Positions 43,873 through 53,024 of a stretch of 64,000 bases of DNA are shown here, in pieces; position 1 is the stretch's first letter, and every line of letters begins with the position of its first letter. The notes under the pieces were generated by a model. That model was not told where the DNA came from. It saw nothing but the letters and a program-made list of their open reading frames with translations, and searched no databases. The translations under genes were made by a program, and so were the position numbers. Where the stretch lies: assembly GCF_007830735.1 (NCBI RefSeq), contig NZ_VLLN01000022.1:1-64000 (forward strand). The letters run 5' to 3'. Source of the stretch: Geobacter argillaceus (GTDB lineage Bacteria; Desulfobacterota; Desulfuromonadia; Geobacterales; DSM-12255).

Positions 43873-44999
43873 TAACCCCGGAACAGAATGGCAGGATCAA
43901 TACGCTTGATCCGCCGGACAGACACGAACGCCGATGCAAAGCACATGAGGAGCGTCAGACCGAGTACCAGGAAATTCACCCAACCCCTTACAACCATGAC
44001 CATCCCGCCGGCCTCGTATATCTTAACCGACGCAAGGGTAATGATGAGACTGACAATATATCCGGCCAAGGCATTGATCATCGCCTGTGAAAAAATGATC
44101 TTGTAGATTTCGCGGTTTGTGGCGCCCAGCGCCTTGAGTGTTCCAAACTCCTTGATATGCTCCATTGTGGAATTGTAGATGGTCTGCCCCACGATCAGCA
44201 TCCCCACCAGGAAACTGATGATAATGGTCAGCAGGAACGAGAATCCCACCCCGGTTTCAACGGCCCAGTAACGGCGGGTCTTCATGCTGAAATCGTCAGC
44301 CACGAATACATCTACCCCTTTGAAACGCGCCTTAAGGCGCGTAACCACATCCTTGACACTAACACCCGGTTTGACTTTCGCCACCACGAAGACCGTGCTG
44401 TCCGACCCGACATAAGTCACCAAACGCTGTGCCAATTCAAATGAAGTGAAGAGTATCGGGGCGGTGGTAAACGATTTTGCCCCACGGGAGATGCCGACAA
44501 TCTGCAGCCGGTGCGAGAGAACATCACGATATTCTCCCACCTGGATTCTGCCAAGTCGCTTCATGGCTGATTCGTCAACGATGGCATAATTGCCATTCTT
44601 GAGGTGTTTCAGATCGCCGGACACCAGTTCCCACGGGCCTCCAACGCCCGAATCGGGATTAAAACCGACGACCTCGACCTGCTCGGTCCCCCCCTCCTTC
44701 TGTCGAATGATCCCCCAGGCAACAATCAACTTTTCCGCCGACTGAATGCCGGCATCGGAAATAGTTTGATGGTAGACATAGTCCGGAAACGGCTGGGAAA
44801 AATCGAAGTTTTTACTGTTCTTGGAGGTGACCCAAATGTCACCGGGAGTATGATCAACTATAACCGACGAGGTCTCCATCAGCCCGAGAAATATACCGAG
44901 TTGATTGAAGATCAGCCCAACGGCAAAAACCACCCCCAGAAGTGTGATGAGGGAACGGACCTTGTCGTAGAGCAGAATGCGCAACGCTACGTAAAACAT
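43872..44999 (-). CDS. ABC transporter permease, FtsX/DevC type
   Basis: A 375-residue permease with one N-terminal membrane helix (SLITLLGVVFAVGLIFNQLGIFLGL), a large periplasmic domain (about 45-240) and three C-terminal helices with the FtsX signature (FGTLKALGATNREIYKIIFSQAMINALAGYIVSL). The layout is that of MacB/DevC mechanotransmission pumps, which pass periplasmic substrate to the TolC channel. The ATG at 44999 has no ribosome site; a leaderless transcript is possible. First gene of the operon permease-ATPase-adaptor-TolC-ThiF. Confidence 0.9.
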   Translation of the reverse strand: MFYVALRILLYDKVRSLITLLGVVFAVGLIFNQLGIFLGLMETSSVIVDHTPGDIWVTSKNSKNFDFSQPFPDYVYHQTISDAGIQSAEKLIVAWGIIRQKEGGTEQVEVVGFNPDSGVGGPWELVSGDLKHLKNGNYAIVDESAMKRLGRIQVGEYRDVLSHRLQIVGISRGAKSFTTAPILFTSFELAQRLVTYVGSDSTVFVVAKVKPGVSVKDVVTRLKARFKGVDVFVADDFSMKTRRYWAVETGVGFSFLLTIIISFLVGMLIVGQTIYNSTMEHIKEFGTLKALGATNREIYKIIFSQAMINALAGYIVSLIITLASVKIYEAGGMVMVVRGWVNFLVLGLTLLMCFASAFVSVRRIKRIDPAILFRG

Positions 45000-45037
45000 G
45001 GTACAAACAGTACCATACTTATTAACCTAAAACAATT
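44998..45037 (-). promoter_or_regulatory. Possible leaderless promoter with inverted repeat at the permease start
   Basis: On the minus strand a weak TTGTTT and a TACTGT hexamer, 17 bp apart, place the transcription start at or next to the permease ATG (44999). An inverted repeat, ATGGTAC and GTACCAT with a 5-nt loop (44998-45016), covers the -10 and the start codon and could be an operator. Both calls rest on short motifs. Confidence 0.35.
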
Positions 45038-45164
45038 AACAGACTGCAGTGATTCAAAGTACGAAGACAATAAAAAAGGGACACGACAGACCGACCTCAG
45101 TATTGCAGAACAGCCTAAATCGAGAATCGGAGGTTGCACCAACGTATGCGTGGAGGGGTGTATA

Positions 45165-45206
45165 AAAGAAAGGAGGTTAACCGTGATCGGCTAACCCCCT
45201 TCTTTT
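45165..45206 (-). terminator. Intrinsic terminator after tRNA-Val
   Basis: On the minus strand GGGGTTAGCC pairs with GGTTAACCTC around a short loop and is followed by TTTCTTTT. It ends the tRNA transcript 14-20 nt after tRNA-Val. Confidence 0.8.
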
Positions 45207-45218
45207 GCTGAGATTATT

Positions 45219-45294
45219 TGGTGGGCGAAACAGGGATCGAACCTGTGACATCCAGCTTGTAAGGCTGGCGCTCTCCCAGCTGAGCTATTCGCCC
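45219..45294 (-). tRNA. tRNA-Val (anticodon TAC)
   Basis: A 76-nt cloverleaf including encoded CCA. The acceptor stem GGGCGAA pairs with TTCGCCC, the D arm has AGCTCAGCTGGGAGAGC, the anticodon loop is CTTACAA with anticodon TAC, and the T arm has GGTTCGATCC. Confidence 0.97.
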
Positions 45295-45309
45295 ATTACT
45301 AAAACTAAA

Positions 45310-45386
45310 TGGCGGGGCAGACGGGGCTCGAACCCGCGACCTCCGGCGTGACAGGCCGGCACTCTAACCGACTGAGCTACTACCCC
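45310..45386 (-). tRNA. tRNA-Asp (anticodon GTC)
   Basis: A 77-nt cloverleaf including encoded CCA. The acceptor stem GGGGTAG pairs with CTGCCCC (one G-U), the anticodon loop is CTGTCAC with anticodon GTC, and the T arm has GGTTCGAGCC. It is 15 nt upstream of tRNA-Val and probably co-transcribed. Confidence 0.97.
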
Positions 45387-45422
45387 TCTATCGTCAACCG
45401 AAATAAATCCGTTCAACAAAAG

Positions 45423-45444
45423 GACCCTTTATGTATCAAAGGTC
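45423..45444 (-). terminator. Weak terminator after lon
   Basis: On the minus strand GACCTTT and AAAGGGTC form an imperfect short hairpin followed by CTTTTG. It lies 40-60 nt after the lon stop and before the tRNAs; read-through into the tRNAs is possible. Confidence 0.4.
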
Positions 45445-45482
45445 TTCCCTTGCTGTCAAGCTATTTTCCAAGAAAACAGTGA

Positions 45483-47912
45483 TCAATGCGCCGTAACCGG
45501 TTCATGATCAGTAACGATACCGGTAATGGTCCGGACGGAACCGGAACAGACCGGCACCCCGCCAAAGGCATTGTGCAGTACCTCATCCATGTGGGAGACG
45601 CAGGTGACCGTGAGACCGGCCATGACCTCCTTGGGGACCTCGTCCAGATCCTTGCGGTTCTCCTCGGGTATGAGCACCAGCTTGATGCCACCCCGACGGG
45701 CAGCCATCAGCTTTTCCTTCAGACCGCCAATCGCCAGCACCCGGCCGCGAAGCGTTATCTCCCCGGTCATGGCGATCCCCTGGGACACCGGGGAGCCGGT
45801 CAGGGCGGAGATGATGGCGGAAGCGATGGTGATCCCGGCGGATGGGCCGTCCTTTGGAATCGCCCCTTCCGGCACATGGATATGGATATCGGAGTTCTGG
45901 TAAAACTCCTTGTCCAGCCCGAGCAGATGGGCACGGGAACGCACATAGGTCACTGCTGCCTGCACCGATTCGCGCATCACCTCGCCGAGTTTGCCCGTGA
46001 TGGTCAGCTGGCCTTTGCCATGGAGGACGGAGACCTCGATGATAAGGAGCTCCCCTCCGGTTTCCGTCCAGGCCAGGCCGGTTACCAGACCCACTGCCTG
46101 CCCCTGCTCCACCGAGTCGATACGGAACTTCCTGGCACCGAGGGACTCGGCCACATGGTGCGGCTGCAGCAGTTTTGGCAGCTTCTTGCCTTCCACCGCC
46201 CGATGGGCCAGCTTCCGGCAGACGCCGGCAATCTCCCGCTCAAGATTGCGCACCCCGGCCTCCCGGGTGTAGTAGCGGATGATCTCCATCACGGCCCGGT
46301 CGGAAACCGAGATCTCACGGTCGGCAAGCCCATGGGCCTCAAGCTGCTTCTTGAGCAGGTACTGCTTGGCGATGGCCAGTTTTTCCAGCTCCGTGTACCC
46401 GGCCAGGCGAATGACCTCAAGGCGGTCCAAAAGGGGCCGGGGAATGGTGTGCAGGGTGTTGGCCGTGGTGACGAACATGACCTGGGAAAGGTTATAGTCC
46501 GTATCCAGGAACAGATCGCTGAACGTGGCGTTCTGCTCCGGGTCCAACACCTCCAGGAGGGCGGAAGCCGGATCGCCCCGGAAATCGGAGCTCATCTTGT
46601 CGATCTCGTCCAGCAGGAATACCGGGTTGTCACTGCCGGCCCGCTTCAGGTTCTGGATGATCTTGCCCGGCATGGCGCCGACATAAGTACGCCTATGGCC
46701 GCGGATTTCGGCCTCGTCCCTCATGCCACCGAGGGACATCTTGACGAACGTGCGGCCGGTCGAGCGGGCTATGGAACGCGCCAGAGAGGTCTTGCCAACG
46801 CCCGGAGGTCCCACGAGGCAAAGAATCGGCCCCTTGATCCGCTTGACCAGGGTATTGACCGACAGGTATTCGAGAATCCTCTGCTTCACCTTGTCCAGAC
46901 CGTAATGGTCTTCGTCCAGCACCCGGCTCGCCAGGCGGATATCGTTCTTTTCCTCGGTCAGGGTCCCCCACGGCAGTGAGGTGAGCCAATCCAGGTAATT
47001 GCGAACAACTGCCGCCTCAGCGGAAACAGGTGACATCAGACGCAGTTTTTTCAGCTCTGCCTGCGCCTTCTGAAGGGCCTCCTTGGAGAGGTTCAACCGG
47101 GAGATACGCTCTTCCAGTTCCCTGTACTCCTCGGCACTCTCGTCCTTCTTCCCCAGCTCCTTCTGAATGGCCTTCAACTGCTCATTCAGGTAATACTCTC
47201 GCTGGTTCTTCTCCATCTGCTTCTTGACGCGACCCCGTATCTTTTTCTCCAATTCCAGGATTTCGATCTCCGCGGTCATAAAGGAGATCAACCGCTCAAG
47301 GCGCCGCGCCGGTTCGGCGGTAGCGAGTAGTTTCTGTTTGTCCGGCAGCTTTATGGTCAACTGGGCCGCCAGGGTATCCGCCAGCGCCCCGGGCGTGGGC
47401 ATGGCCGCCAGGGCGGTCTGCAGATCCGGGTTGGAAGCCTTGGTCAGGGAGGCATAGTTTTCATACACGGACAGCAGTTCACGCATGAGAGCCCGCACCG
47501 TGGGGGTTACCTGGTTGTTTTCCTCGGTCTCCTCGGCCTCTACCAGAAAATAGTCCGGGTGGGGCACGAAGGCGTCGATCTTGCCCCGGGACTTCCCCTC
47601 CACCAGGATCTTCACCGTGCCGTCAGGGAGCTTCAGGACCTGAATGATCTGGCAGATCGTGCCATGACGATAGATATCGTCCTCGCTCGGCTCCTCGGTC
47701 TTGGCGCTCTTCTGGGTCGCCATGAAGATCAGCTTGCTGCTCCCCATCGCCGCTTCGATCGCCTGCACGGAACGCTCGCGACCGACAAAGAGCGGAACGA
47801 CCATGGAGGGGAACAAAACCAGGTCCCGTAATGGCAGAAGAGGGAACCTGATCGGTTCCCCCTTCCGATTTTCTGCTATGGTGGTTGATTCAACGACAGG
47901 CTTGTTACTCAT
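45483..47912 (-). CDS. lon: ATP-dependent protease Lon
   Basis: An 809-residue protease of normal LonA layout. The N-terminal substrate-binding domain is at 20-215, the coiled coil to about 300, Walker A GPPGVGKT at 368-375, and the proteolytic domain at the C-terminus with the Ser/Lys dyad S691 (KDGPSAG) and K734 ([14 protein letters not shown]). It degrades damaged and regulatory proteins. It follows clpX with a 4-bp overlap, the common tig-clpP-clpX-lon order. Confidence 0.98.
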   Translation of the reverse strand: MSNKPVVESTTIAENRKGEPIRFPLLPLRDLVLFPSMVVPLFVGRERSVQAIEAAMGSSKLIFMATQKSAKTEEPSEDDIYRHGTICQIIQVLKLPDGTVKILVEGKSRGKIDAFVPHPDYFLVEAEETEENNQVTPTVRALMRELLSVYENYASLTKASNPDLQTALAAMPTPGALADTLAAQLTIKLPDKQKLLATAEPARRLERLISFMTAEIEILELEKKIRGRVKKQMEKNQREYYLNEQLKAIQKELGKKDESAEEYRELEERISRLNLSKEALQKAQAELKKLRLMSPVSAEAAVVRNYLDWLTSLPWGTLTEEKNDIRLASRVLDEDHYGLDKVKQRILEYLSVNTLVKRIKGPILCLVGPPGVGKTSLARSIARSTGRTFVKMSLGGMRDEAEIRGHRRTYVGAMPGKIIQNLKRAGSDNPVFLLDEIDKMSSDFRGDPASALLEVLDPEQNATFSDLFLDTDYNLSQVMFVTTANTLHTIPRPLLDRLEVIRLAGYTELEKLAIAKQYLLKKQLEAHGLADREISVSDRAVMEIIRYYTREAGVRNLEREIAGVCRKLAHRAVEGKKLPKLLQPHHVAESLGARKFRIDSVEQGQAVGLVTGLAWTETGGELLIIEVSVLHGKGQLTITGKLGEVMRESVQAAVTYVRSRAHLLGLDKEFYQNSDIHIHVPEGAIPKDGPSAGITIASAIISALTGSPVSQGIAMTGEITLRGRVLAIGGLKEKLMAARRGGIKLVLIPEENRKDLDEVPKEVMAGLTVTCVSHMDEVLHNAFGGVPVCSGSVRTITGIVTDHEPVTAH

Positions 47913-49162
47913 GCAGACTCCGCCATTTGCTCATAAACGATGATCGGCTTTTCCTTGCGGACGATCACGTCCTCATTGATGACAACTTCCTTGACCATGG
48001 TCTGGGAAGGAACTTCGTACATGATGTCGAGCATGGTATTTTCCAGTATGGAGCGCAGTCCGCGGGCGCCGGTCTTGCGCTTCAGCGCTTCCTTGGCAAT
48101 GGCTACCAGGGAACCGTCCGTGAACTTAAGCTTGACATGCTCCATATCGAACAGCTTCTGATACTGCTTGACCAGTGCGTTCTTCGGCTCCTTGAGGATC
48201 TGGACCATCGCCTCTTCGTTAAGCTCTTCGAGGGTGGCCAGAACCGGAAGGCGGCCGATGAACTCGGGAATGAAGCCGAATCTGAGCAGGTCCTCCGGGG
48301 TCACTTCCGTCAGGAGTTCGCCGGCTTTCTTTTCCGTCTTCTTCTTCACGTCGGCACCGAAACCAAGGGTCTTGACGCCGATGCGCTGCTGGATGAGGTT
48401 GTCCAGTCCGGCAAAGGCCCCGCCGCAGATGAAGAGGATATTGGTAGTGTCGACCTTCAGGAATTCCTGTTGCGGATGTTTGCGTCCCCCCTTGGGCGGT
48501 ACGCTGGCAACGGTCCCCTCGATGATCTTCAGGAGCGCCTGCTGCACCCCTTCGCCCGACACATCGCGGGTGATGGAGGGGGAATCGGACTTGCGGGCGA
48601 TCTTATCGATCTCGTCGATATAGATAATCCCCTTCTGGGCACGCTCCACATCATAATCCGATGCCTGCAGCAGGTTCAGGATGATATTCTCCACATCCTC
48701 GCCCACATAGCCGGCTTCGGTAAGGTTGGTGGCATCGGCCATGGCAAACGGCACCTTGAGGATGCGCGCCAGGGTCTGGGCCAGGAGCGTCTTGCCGGAA
48801 CCGGTCGGACCGAGCAGGAGGATGTTGCTTTTGTGCATCTCCACATCGGTCGGCTTGCCCATGAATTCGATACGCTTGTAGTGGTTGTACACCGCCACTG
48901 CAAGGGTCTTCTTGGCACGGTCCTGGCCTATTACGTATTCATCCAGGACTTCCTTGATCTCCCTCGGCTTGGGAAGCCGCCGGACATCCGGCCCCAGAGC
49001 CTCTTCCAGCTTGGACTCCTCGGCGATGATGTCGTTGCAGAGCTCGATGCACTCGTCACAAATATAGACGGTCGGCCCGGCAATCAGCTTCTTCACCTCG
49101 TCCTGGCTCTTGCCGCAGAAAGAACAGATCAAGGTGTCAGATCTGTCGTCACGTCTGCTCAA
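47909..49162 (-). CDS. clpX: ClpX, ATPase subunit of ClpXP protease
   Basis: A 417-residue unfoldase. The N-terminal zinc domain has C13, C16, C35 and C38; Walker A GPTGSGKT lies at 118-125, Walker [11 protein letters not shown] near 185, and the ClpP-contacting IGF-type loop is KTLGFGAD near 270. The C-terminal small domain ([20 protein letters not shown]) is complete. It overlaps clpP by 4 bp. Confidence 0.98.
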   Translation of the reverse strand: MSRRDDRSDTLICSFCGKSQDEVKKLIAGPTVYICDECIELCNDIIAEESKLEEALGPDVRRLPKPREIKEVLDEYVIGQDRAKKTLAVAVYNHYKRIEFMGKPTDVEMHKSNILLLGPTGSGKTLLAQTLARILKVPFAMADATNLTEAGYVGEDVENIILNLLQASDYDVERAQKGIIYIDEIDKIARKSDSPSITRDVSGEGVQQALLKIIEGTVASVPPKGGRKHPQQEFLKVDTTNILFICGGAFAGLDNLIQQRIGVKTLGFGADVKKKTEKKAGELLTEVTPEDLLRFGFIPEFIGRLPVLATLEELNEEAMVQILKEPKNALVKQYQKLFDMEHVKLKFTDGSLVAIAKEALKRKTGARGLRSILENTMLDIMYEVPSQTMVKEVVINEDVIVRKEKPIIVYEQMAESA

Positions 49163-49770
49163 CGGGAACCTCCTGTCACTGTCAGGTTGTTGCGGGAAAC
49201 AATTGAGTCAACGATACCATACTTGCAGGCTTCTTCGCCAGACATAAAGTAATCGCGCTCAGTGTCGGCCTCAACCTTTTCCACCGGTTGTCCCGAGTGA
49301 TGCGCCAGGAGTCCATTCAGAGTTTTCTTCAGCTTAAGAATCTCCTGGGCGTGGATATGGATGTCCGTAGCCTGCCCCTGGAAGCCGCCGAGAGGCTGGT
49401 GGATCATGATCCGGGAATGGGTCAGGGAGAACCGCTTCCCCTTTTCCCCGCTGGCCAGAAGCATTGCCCCCATGGAAGCGGCCTGGCCGATGCAGATGGT
49501 TGACACGTGCGGCTTTATGTACTGCATGGTGTCGTAGATCGCCATGCCGGCCGTGACCACGCCGCCCGGCGAATTGATGTACAGATGAATATCCTTGTCG
49601 GGGTCTTCTGATTCAAGAAAGAGCATCTGGGCAATCACCAGATTGGCAAGATGGTCGTCTATTCCGCCACTCAAGAAGATGATCCGGTCCTTGAGGAGCC
49701 GGGAGTATATATCGTAGGACCGCTCCCCGCGGCCGGTCTGCTCGACAACTATCGGTACCAGTATTGACAT
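49159..49770 (-). CDS. clpP: ClpP, proteolytic subunit
   Basis: A 203-residue serine peptidase with the full triad S99 (GQAASMGAM), H124 (MIHQPLGG) and D173 (ERDYFM). A short N-terminal propeptide precedes the axial-loop region, as usual. It lies 2 bp after tig and forms the barrel used by ClpX. Confidence 0.98.
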   Translation of the reverse strand: MSILVPIVVEQTGRGERSYDIYSRLLKDRIIFLSGGIDDHLANLVIAQMLFLESEDPDKDIHLYINSPGGVVTAGMAIYDTMQYIKPHVSTICIGQAASMGAMLLASGEKGKRFSLTHSRIMIHQPLGGFQGQATDIHIHAQEILKLKKTLNGLLAHHSGQPVEKVEADTERDYFMSGEEACKYGIVDSIVSRNNLTVTGGSR

Positions 49771-49772
49771 GG

Positions 49773-51086
49773 TTATTCCTCTTTCCGGGGTTCCTGACGG
49801 TCAACTTCGGTAACGACGGCAGCACCCTTCAACAGCTCAAGCGCCTTGTCCTCCCTGAGTTGGTGGGTTAGATTGTCCATGGCCTGCTTATTGGTTTTGT
49901 AGAAGGTGCTCATCCGCTCGTAGGTCTGCTCGTTGCCGCCGGAGATCTCGCGCAGCTTGGCGTCTATTTCAGCCTCGTCAGTGGTGATCCCCTGCTTGTC
50001 GGCCAGGGCGTCCAGCAGCAGGGAGCCCTTCACCTGCGACTCTGCAACGCTGCGGAACTGGATCCGGTACAGCTCCTCGTTCATCCCCATCATCTCCAGG
50101 GACATCCGCTGGGCCGCCAGGCGCTGCTTGGAATTCTCCAGCATGTTGTCCAGCTGCTTGTCCACAAACGACTGGGGAATCTCGAAATCGTTCTTCTCGA
50201 TCAACGCCTTGATCAGCCGGTCGCGGACATCGGCCTCGATCCTGTCCTGCTCCTGCTTGAGGAACACCTCGTAGACCTTGTCCCTGAGCTGGGTCATGGT
50301 CTCGAATTCGCCAACCTCCCTGGCGAACTCGTCATCCAGGGCCGGTACCTCTTTCACCTTGATATCCTTCAGGGTCACCTTGAAGGTCACCTCTTTTCCT
50401 GCCAGATCCTTGCTGTGGTACTCCTCGGGGAAGGTGACGACAATCTCCTTCTCCTCGTTCACGGCCATCCCGACAACCTGCTCCTCGAACCCGGGAATGA
50501 AGTTGCCGGAACCGAGCTGCAACTGGTGGTTTTCGGCAGCACCGTTTTCGAAGGGGGTGCCATCCAGGTAGCCCACGAAATCAATGGTCGCGAAGTCTTT
50601 CAGCTCTGCCGGCCGCTCCGTATCCAGCGGCTTCAGCTGCGCCATGTTCTCCTGGACCTCGGCAATGCGCTTGTCAACCATCTCATCGGTGACGGCCAGG
50701 CGCTCCCGGGTGATCTCCAGTCCCTCGAACTGCTCCACCGTGACTTCGGGATAGGTTTCAATGGTGGCGGAAAACTTGAACGGCTGGCCAGCTATAATCT
50801 GATCTGTATCAACATCCGGGTAGGCAACAGGATAGATCTTGTTCTCCTGCAGGTACTTGAAATAGGCATCGTTGAAGAGGTTCTTGACCACATCCCCTTC
50901 CATTTGCTCACGGAAGTTCTTCTCCACCAGGTCCTTCGGTGCCTTGCCTTTCCGGAACCCCTTGATGGCCGTACGCTTTCTGATGTTCTCAAAAACCTTC
51001 TCGATCTCCGCAGACACGCGGTCTGCCGGAATTTCAAAATTAAGCCGCTTCTTGATACTGCTGAGCTCTTCGACGTTTACCTGCAT
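49773..51086 (-). CDS. tig: Trigger factor
   Basis: From the ATG at 51086 the product has 437 residues. The ribosome-binding N-domain contains GFRKGKAPK, the FKBP-type PPIase domain spans about 150-240 ([18 protein letters not shown] ... [17 protein letters not shown]), and the helical C-domain follows. The frame extends to 51170, but GAGGAGAG sits right before 51086 and this start matches the family. It opens the tig-clpP-clpX-lon unit. Confidence 0.97.
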   Translation of the reverse strand: MQVNVEELSSIKKRLNFEIPADRVSAEIEKVFENIRKRTAIKGFRKGKAPKDLVEKNFREQMEGDVVKNLFNDAYFKYLQENKIYPVAYPDVDTDQIIAGQPFKFSATIETYPEVTVEQFEGLEITRERLAVTDEMVDKRIAEVQENMAQLKPLDTERPAELKDFATIDFVGYLDGTPFENGAAENHQLQLGSGNFIPGFEEQVVGMAVNEEKEIVVTFPEEYHSKDLAGKEVTFKVTLKDIKVKEVPALDDEFAREVGEFETMTQLRDKVYEVFLKQEQDRIEADVRDRLIKALIEKNDFEIPQSFVDKQLDNMLENSKQRLAAQRMSLEMMGMNEELYRIQFRSVAESQVKGSLLLDALADKQGITTDEAEIDAKLREISGGNEQTYERMSTFYKTNKQAMDNLTHQLREDKALELLKGAAVVTEVDRQEPRKEE

Positions 51087-51156
51087 CTCTCTCTCCTCGA
51101 CTGAATGGTCACCGCCCCGGCTCCTTAAGAGCCTTGTGGGGCAGATAAAGCTCGAT

Positions 51157-51186
51157 TGTATATCATGCACCTGAAAATACTGTCAA
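51157..51186 (-). promoter_or_regulatory. Sigma-70-type promoter of tig
   Basis: On the minus strand a perfect TTGACA (51181-51186) and TATACA (51157-51162) are 18 bp apart, giving a start near 51150 and a leader of about 65 nt before the tig ATG. Confidence 0.6.
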
Positions 51187-51233
51187 GATAATCGGCTTGT
51201 TCACCAACAACAAGACTCTATGAAGTGGATCAC

Positions 51234-51287
51234 TCGTTAACCATAAGCACAACATCAGTTGACAAGCTATTGCCCGCTATGATAAAG
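51234..51287 (+). promoter_or_regulatory. bioB promoter with a BirA-box-like operator
   Basis: TCGTTAACC (51234-51242), 14 bp, then AGTTGACAA (51257-51265) resemble the BirA operator TTGTAAACC-N14/16-GGTTTACAA, with 7 of 9 bases matching in each half. The right half contains the TTGACA -35 (51259-51264); GATAAA or ATAAAG follows at 16-17 bp. BirA with biotinyl-AMP would then block the biotin operon. The match is imperfect. Confidence 0.5.
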
Positions 51288-51310
51288 AAAACGCGGGAGA
51301 ATAGAGACCT

Positions 51311-52300
51311 ATGACCAAACAACAGACCGAGATAGCCGACAGGATCATTGGCGGCGGCAGCATCAGCGAAGCCGAGGCCGTTACCCAGAGCAGCGCCAGC
51401 GGACTGGACGCCTACAGCCTGTTCCTGGCCGCCAGCAGGGTGAAGGAGCATTTTGTGGGGAACAGCGTCCACCTCTGCTCCATTATCAACGCCAAATCCG
51501 GCCGCTGTCCGGAAAACTGCGCCTTCTGCGCCCAGTCTGCCCATCACAAGACCGCTGCGCCGGTCTATCCTCTGGTGGACGAGGAAAAGATCGTCGCCTG
51601 CGCCAAGGCCGCCGAGGAGGAGGGCTCATCCTGCTACGGCATCATCACCAGCGGCACCAGCATCAGCAAGGGTGAGGAACTTGAGCGGATCTGCCGGGCG
51701 CTCAGACGTATCCGGAGCGAAACCGGCATTACCCCCTCCTGCTCCCTGGGGATCATCGACCTGGAAACCGCCCAAGCATTGAAAGAAGCAGGGGCAGGCA
51801 CCTACCACCACAATCTGGAGACGGCCCGGAGCTTCTTCCCGCAGATCTGCTCCACCCACGAGTACAACCAGGACGTGGAAACCGTGCGGGTGGCCAAACA
51901 GGCCGGCATGTCCGTCTGCTGCGGCGGCATCTTCGGCCTCGGCGAGACTGCCAGCCAACGGATTGAAATGGCCTTCACCCTGAAGGAGCTGGATGCCGAA
52001 TCGATCCCGCTGAACTTCCTGAACCCCATCGAGGGAACGCGCCTTGCCGGCACCAGCAACATCACCCCCATGGAGTGCCTGATCACCATCGCCCTGTACC
52101 GGCTGATCCTGCCGGGCAAGATGATCACGGTCTGCGGCGGCCGCGAGCACAACCTGCGGGACCTCCAGTCGTGGATCTTCCTGGCCGGCGCCAGCGGCAC
52201 CATGATCGGCAACTACCTCACCACCACGGGGCGGCCGCCCGAGGCGGACTGGCAGATGCTGAAGGATCTCGGCCTCGAAATCGAACGGTGCAGCCACTGA
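51311..52300 (+). CDS. bioB: Biotin synthase
   Basis: A 329-residue radical SAM enzyme that inserts sulfur into dethiobiotin. The [4Fe-4S] motif is C66-x3-C70-x2-C73 (GRCPENCAFCAQS). Other conserved stretches are TYHHNLETA, YNQDVETVRVAKQAGMSVCCGGIFGLGET and NFLNPIEGTRLAG. A GGGAG lies about 12 nt before the ATG. First gene of bioBDA; it is followed by bioD after 1 bp. Confidence 0.97.
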   Translation: MTKQQTEIADRIIGGGSISEAEAVTQSSASGLDAYSLFLAASRVKEHFVGNSVHLCSIINAKSGRCPENCAFCAQSAHHKTAAPVYPLVDEEKIVACAKAAEEEGSSCYGIITSGTSISKGEELERICRALRRIRSETGITPSCSLGIIDLETAQALKEAGAGTYHHNLETARSFFPQICSTHEYNQDVETVRVAKQAGMSVCCGGIFGLGETASQRIEMAFTLKELDAESIPLNFLNPIEGTRLAGTSNITPMECLITIALYRLILPGKMITVCGGREHNLRDLQSWIFLAGASGTMIGNYLTTTGRPPEADWQMLKDLGLEIERCSH

Positions 52301-52301
52301 C

Positions 52302-53024
52302 ATGGCCAAGGGAATCTTCATTACCGGCACCGACACCGGCGTAGGAAAGACCATCGTCGTTGCAGCCCTGGCCAGGCTTCTGCGCCTGCGCGGGGTGAAC
52401 GTCGGCATCATGAAACCGGTGACCAGCGGCTGTTCCGAAAAGGACGGCCTGCTCTGCTCCGACGATGCCGAACTGCTCGCCTGGGCCGCTGAGCTTGACG
52501 AGGTGAAGAGCGATAACGCGCCCTATTTGTTGCGCGCCCCCATCTCCCCGGCAATAGCGGCGGAACGGGAAGGAGTGCGGGTCGATTTCAACGTCATTGC
52601 CGAGGCCTACGGACGCCTTAGCGAACGTCACGACTTCGTCATCGTCGAGGGGGCCGGCGGGCTGATGGCCCCCATTTCCGGCGGCCTGATGGTGGCCGAC
52701 CTGGCAAACCGCCTTTCCCTGCCGCTCCTGGTGGTGGCAAGGCCGAACCTTGGCACCGTGAACCACACCGTCCTCACCTGTTTCGTTGCCCGTCAGCTGG
52801 GCCTCACGGTTGCCGGCGTCATGGTCAACGGCTACCCCGCAGCCCCGGACCTGGCTGAGTCGACGGCGCCCCATCAGATCGATTCCCTCTGTGGCGCGCC
52901 GCTGCTCGGCCTGCTGCCAAGGGTTGAGGCGGATGATCAGCGGGTGATCGTCACCCACCTGGCCGATCTGCTGGACGCCCTGCCCACCACTCCAATACTG
53001 TTACGGGAGATCGGCCTTGTCTGA
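52302..53024 (+). CDS. bioD: Dethiobiotin synthetase
   Basis: A 240-residue enzyme that closes the ureido ring of dethiobiotin. P-loop GTDTGVGKT at residues 9-17, then KPVTSGC with the substrate Lys, and VEGAGGLMAPIS. Its stop lies inside the start of bioA. Confidence 0.97.
   Translation: MAKGIFITGTDTGVGKTIVVAALARLLRLRGVNVGIMKPVTSGCSEKDGLLCSDDAELLAWAAELDEVKSDNAPYLLRAPISPAIAAEREGVRVDFNVIAEAYGRLSERHDFVIVEGAGGLMAPISGGLMVADLANRLSLPLLVVARPNLGTVNHTVLTCFVARQLGLTVAGVMVNGYPAAPDLAESTAPHQIDSLCGAPLLGLLPRVEADDQRVIVTHLADLLDALPTTPILLREIGLV

Noticed and set aside
45486-49252. Long plus-strand frames across lon and clpX (497 and 455 codons)
   Set aside because: They mirror high-GC conserved genes and show no domain; lon and clpX have complete catalytic sets on the minus strand.
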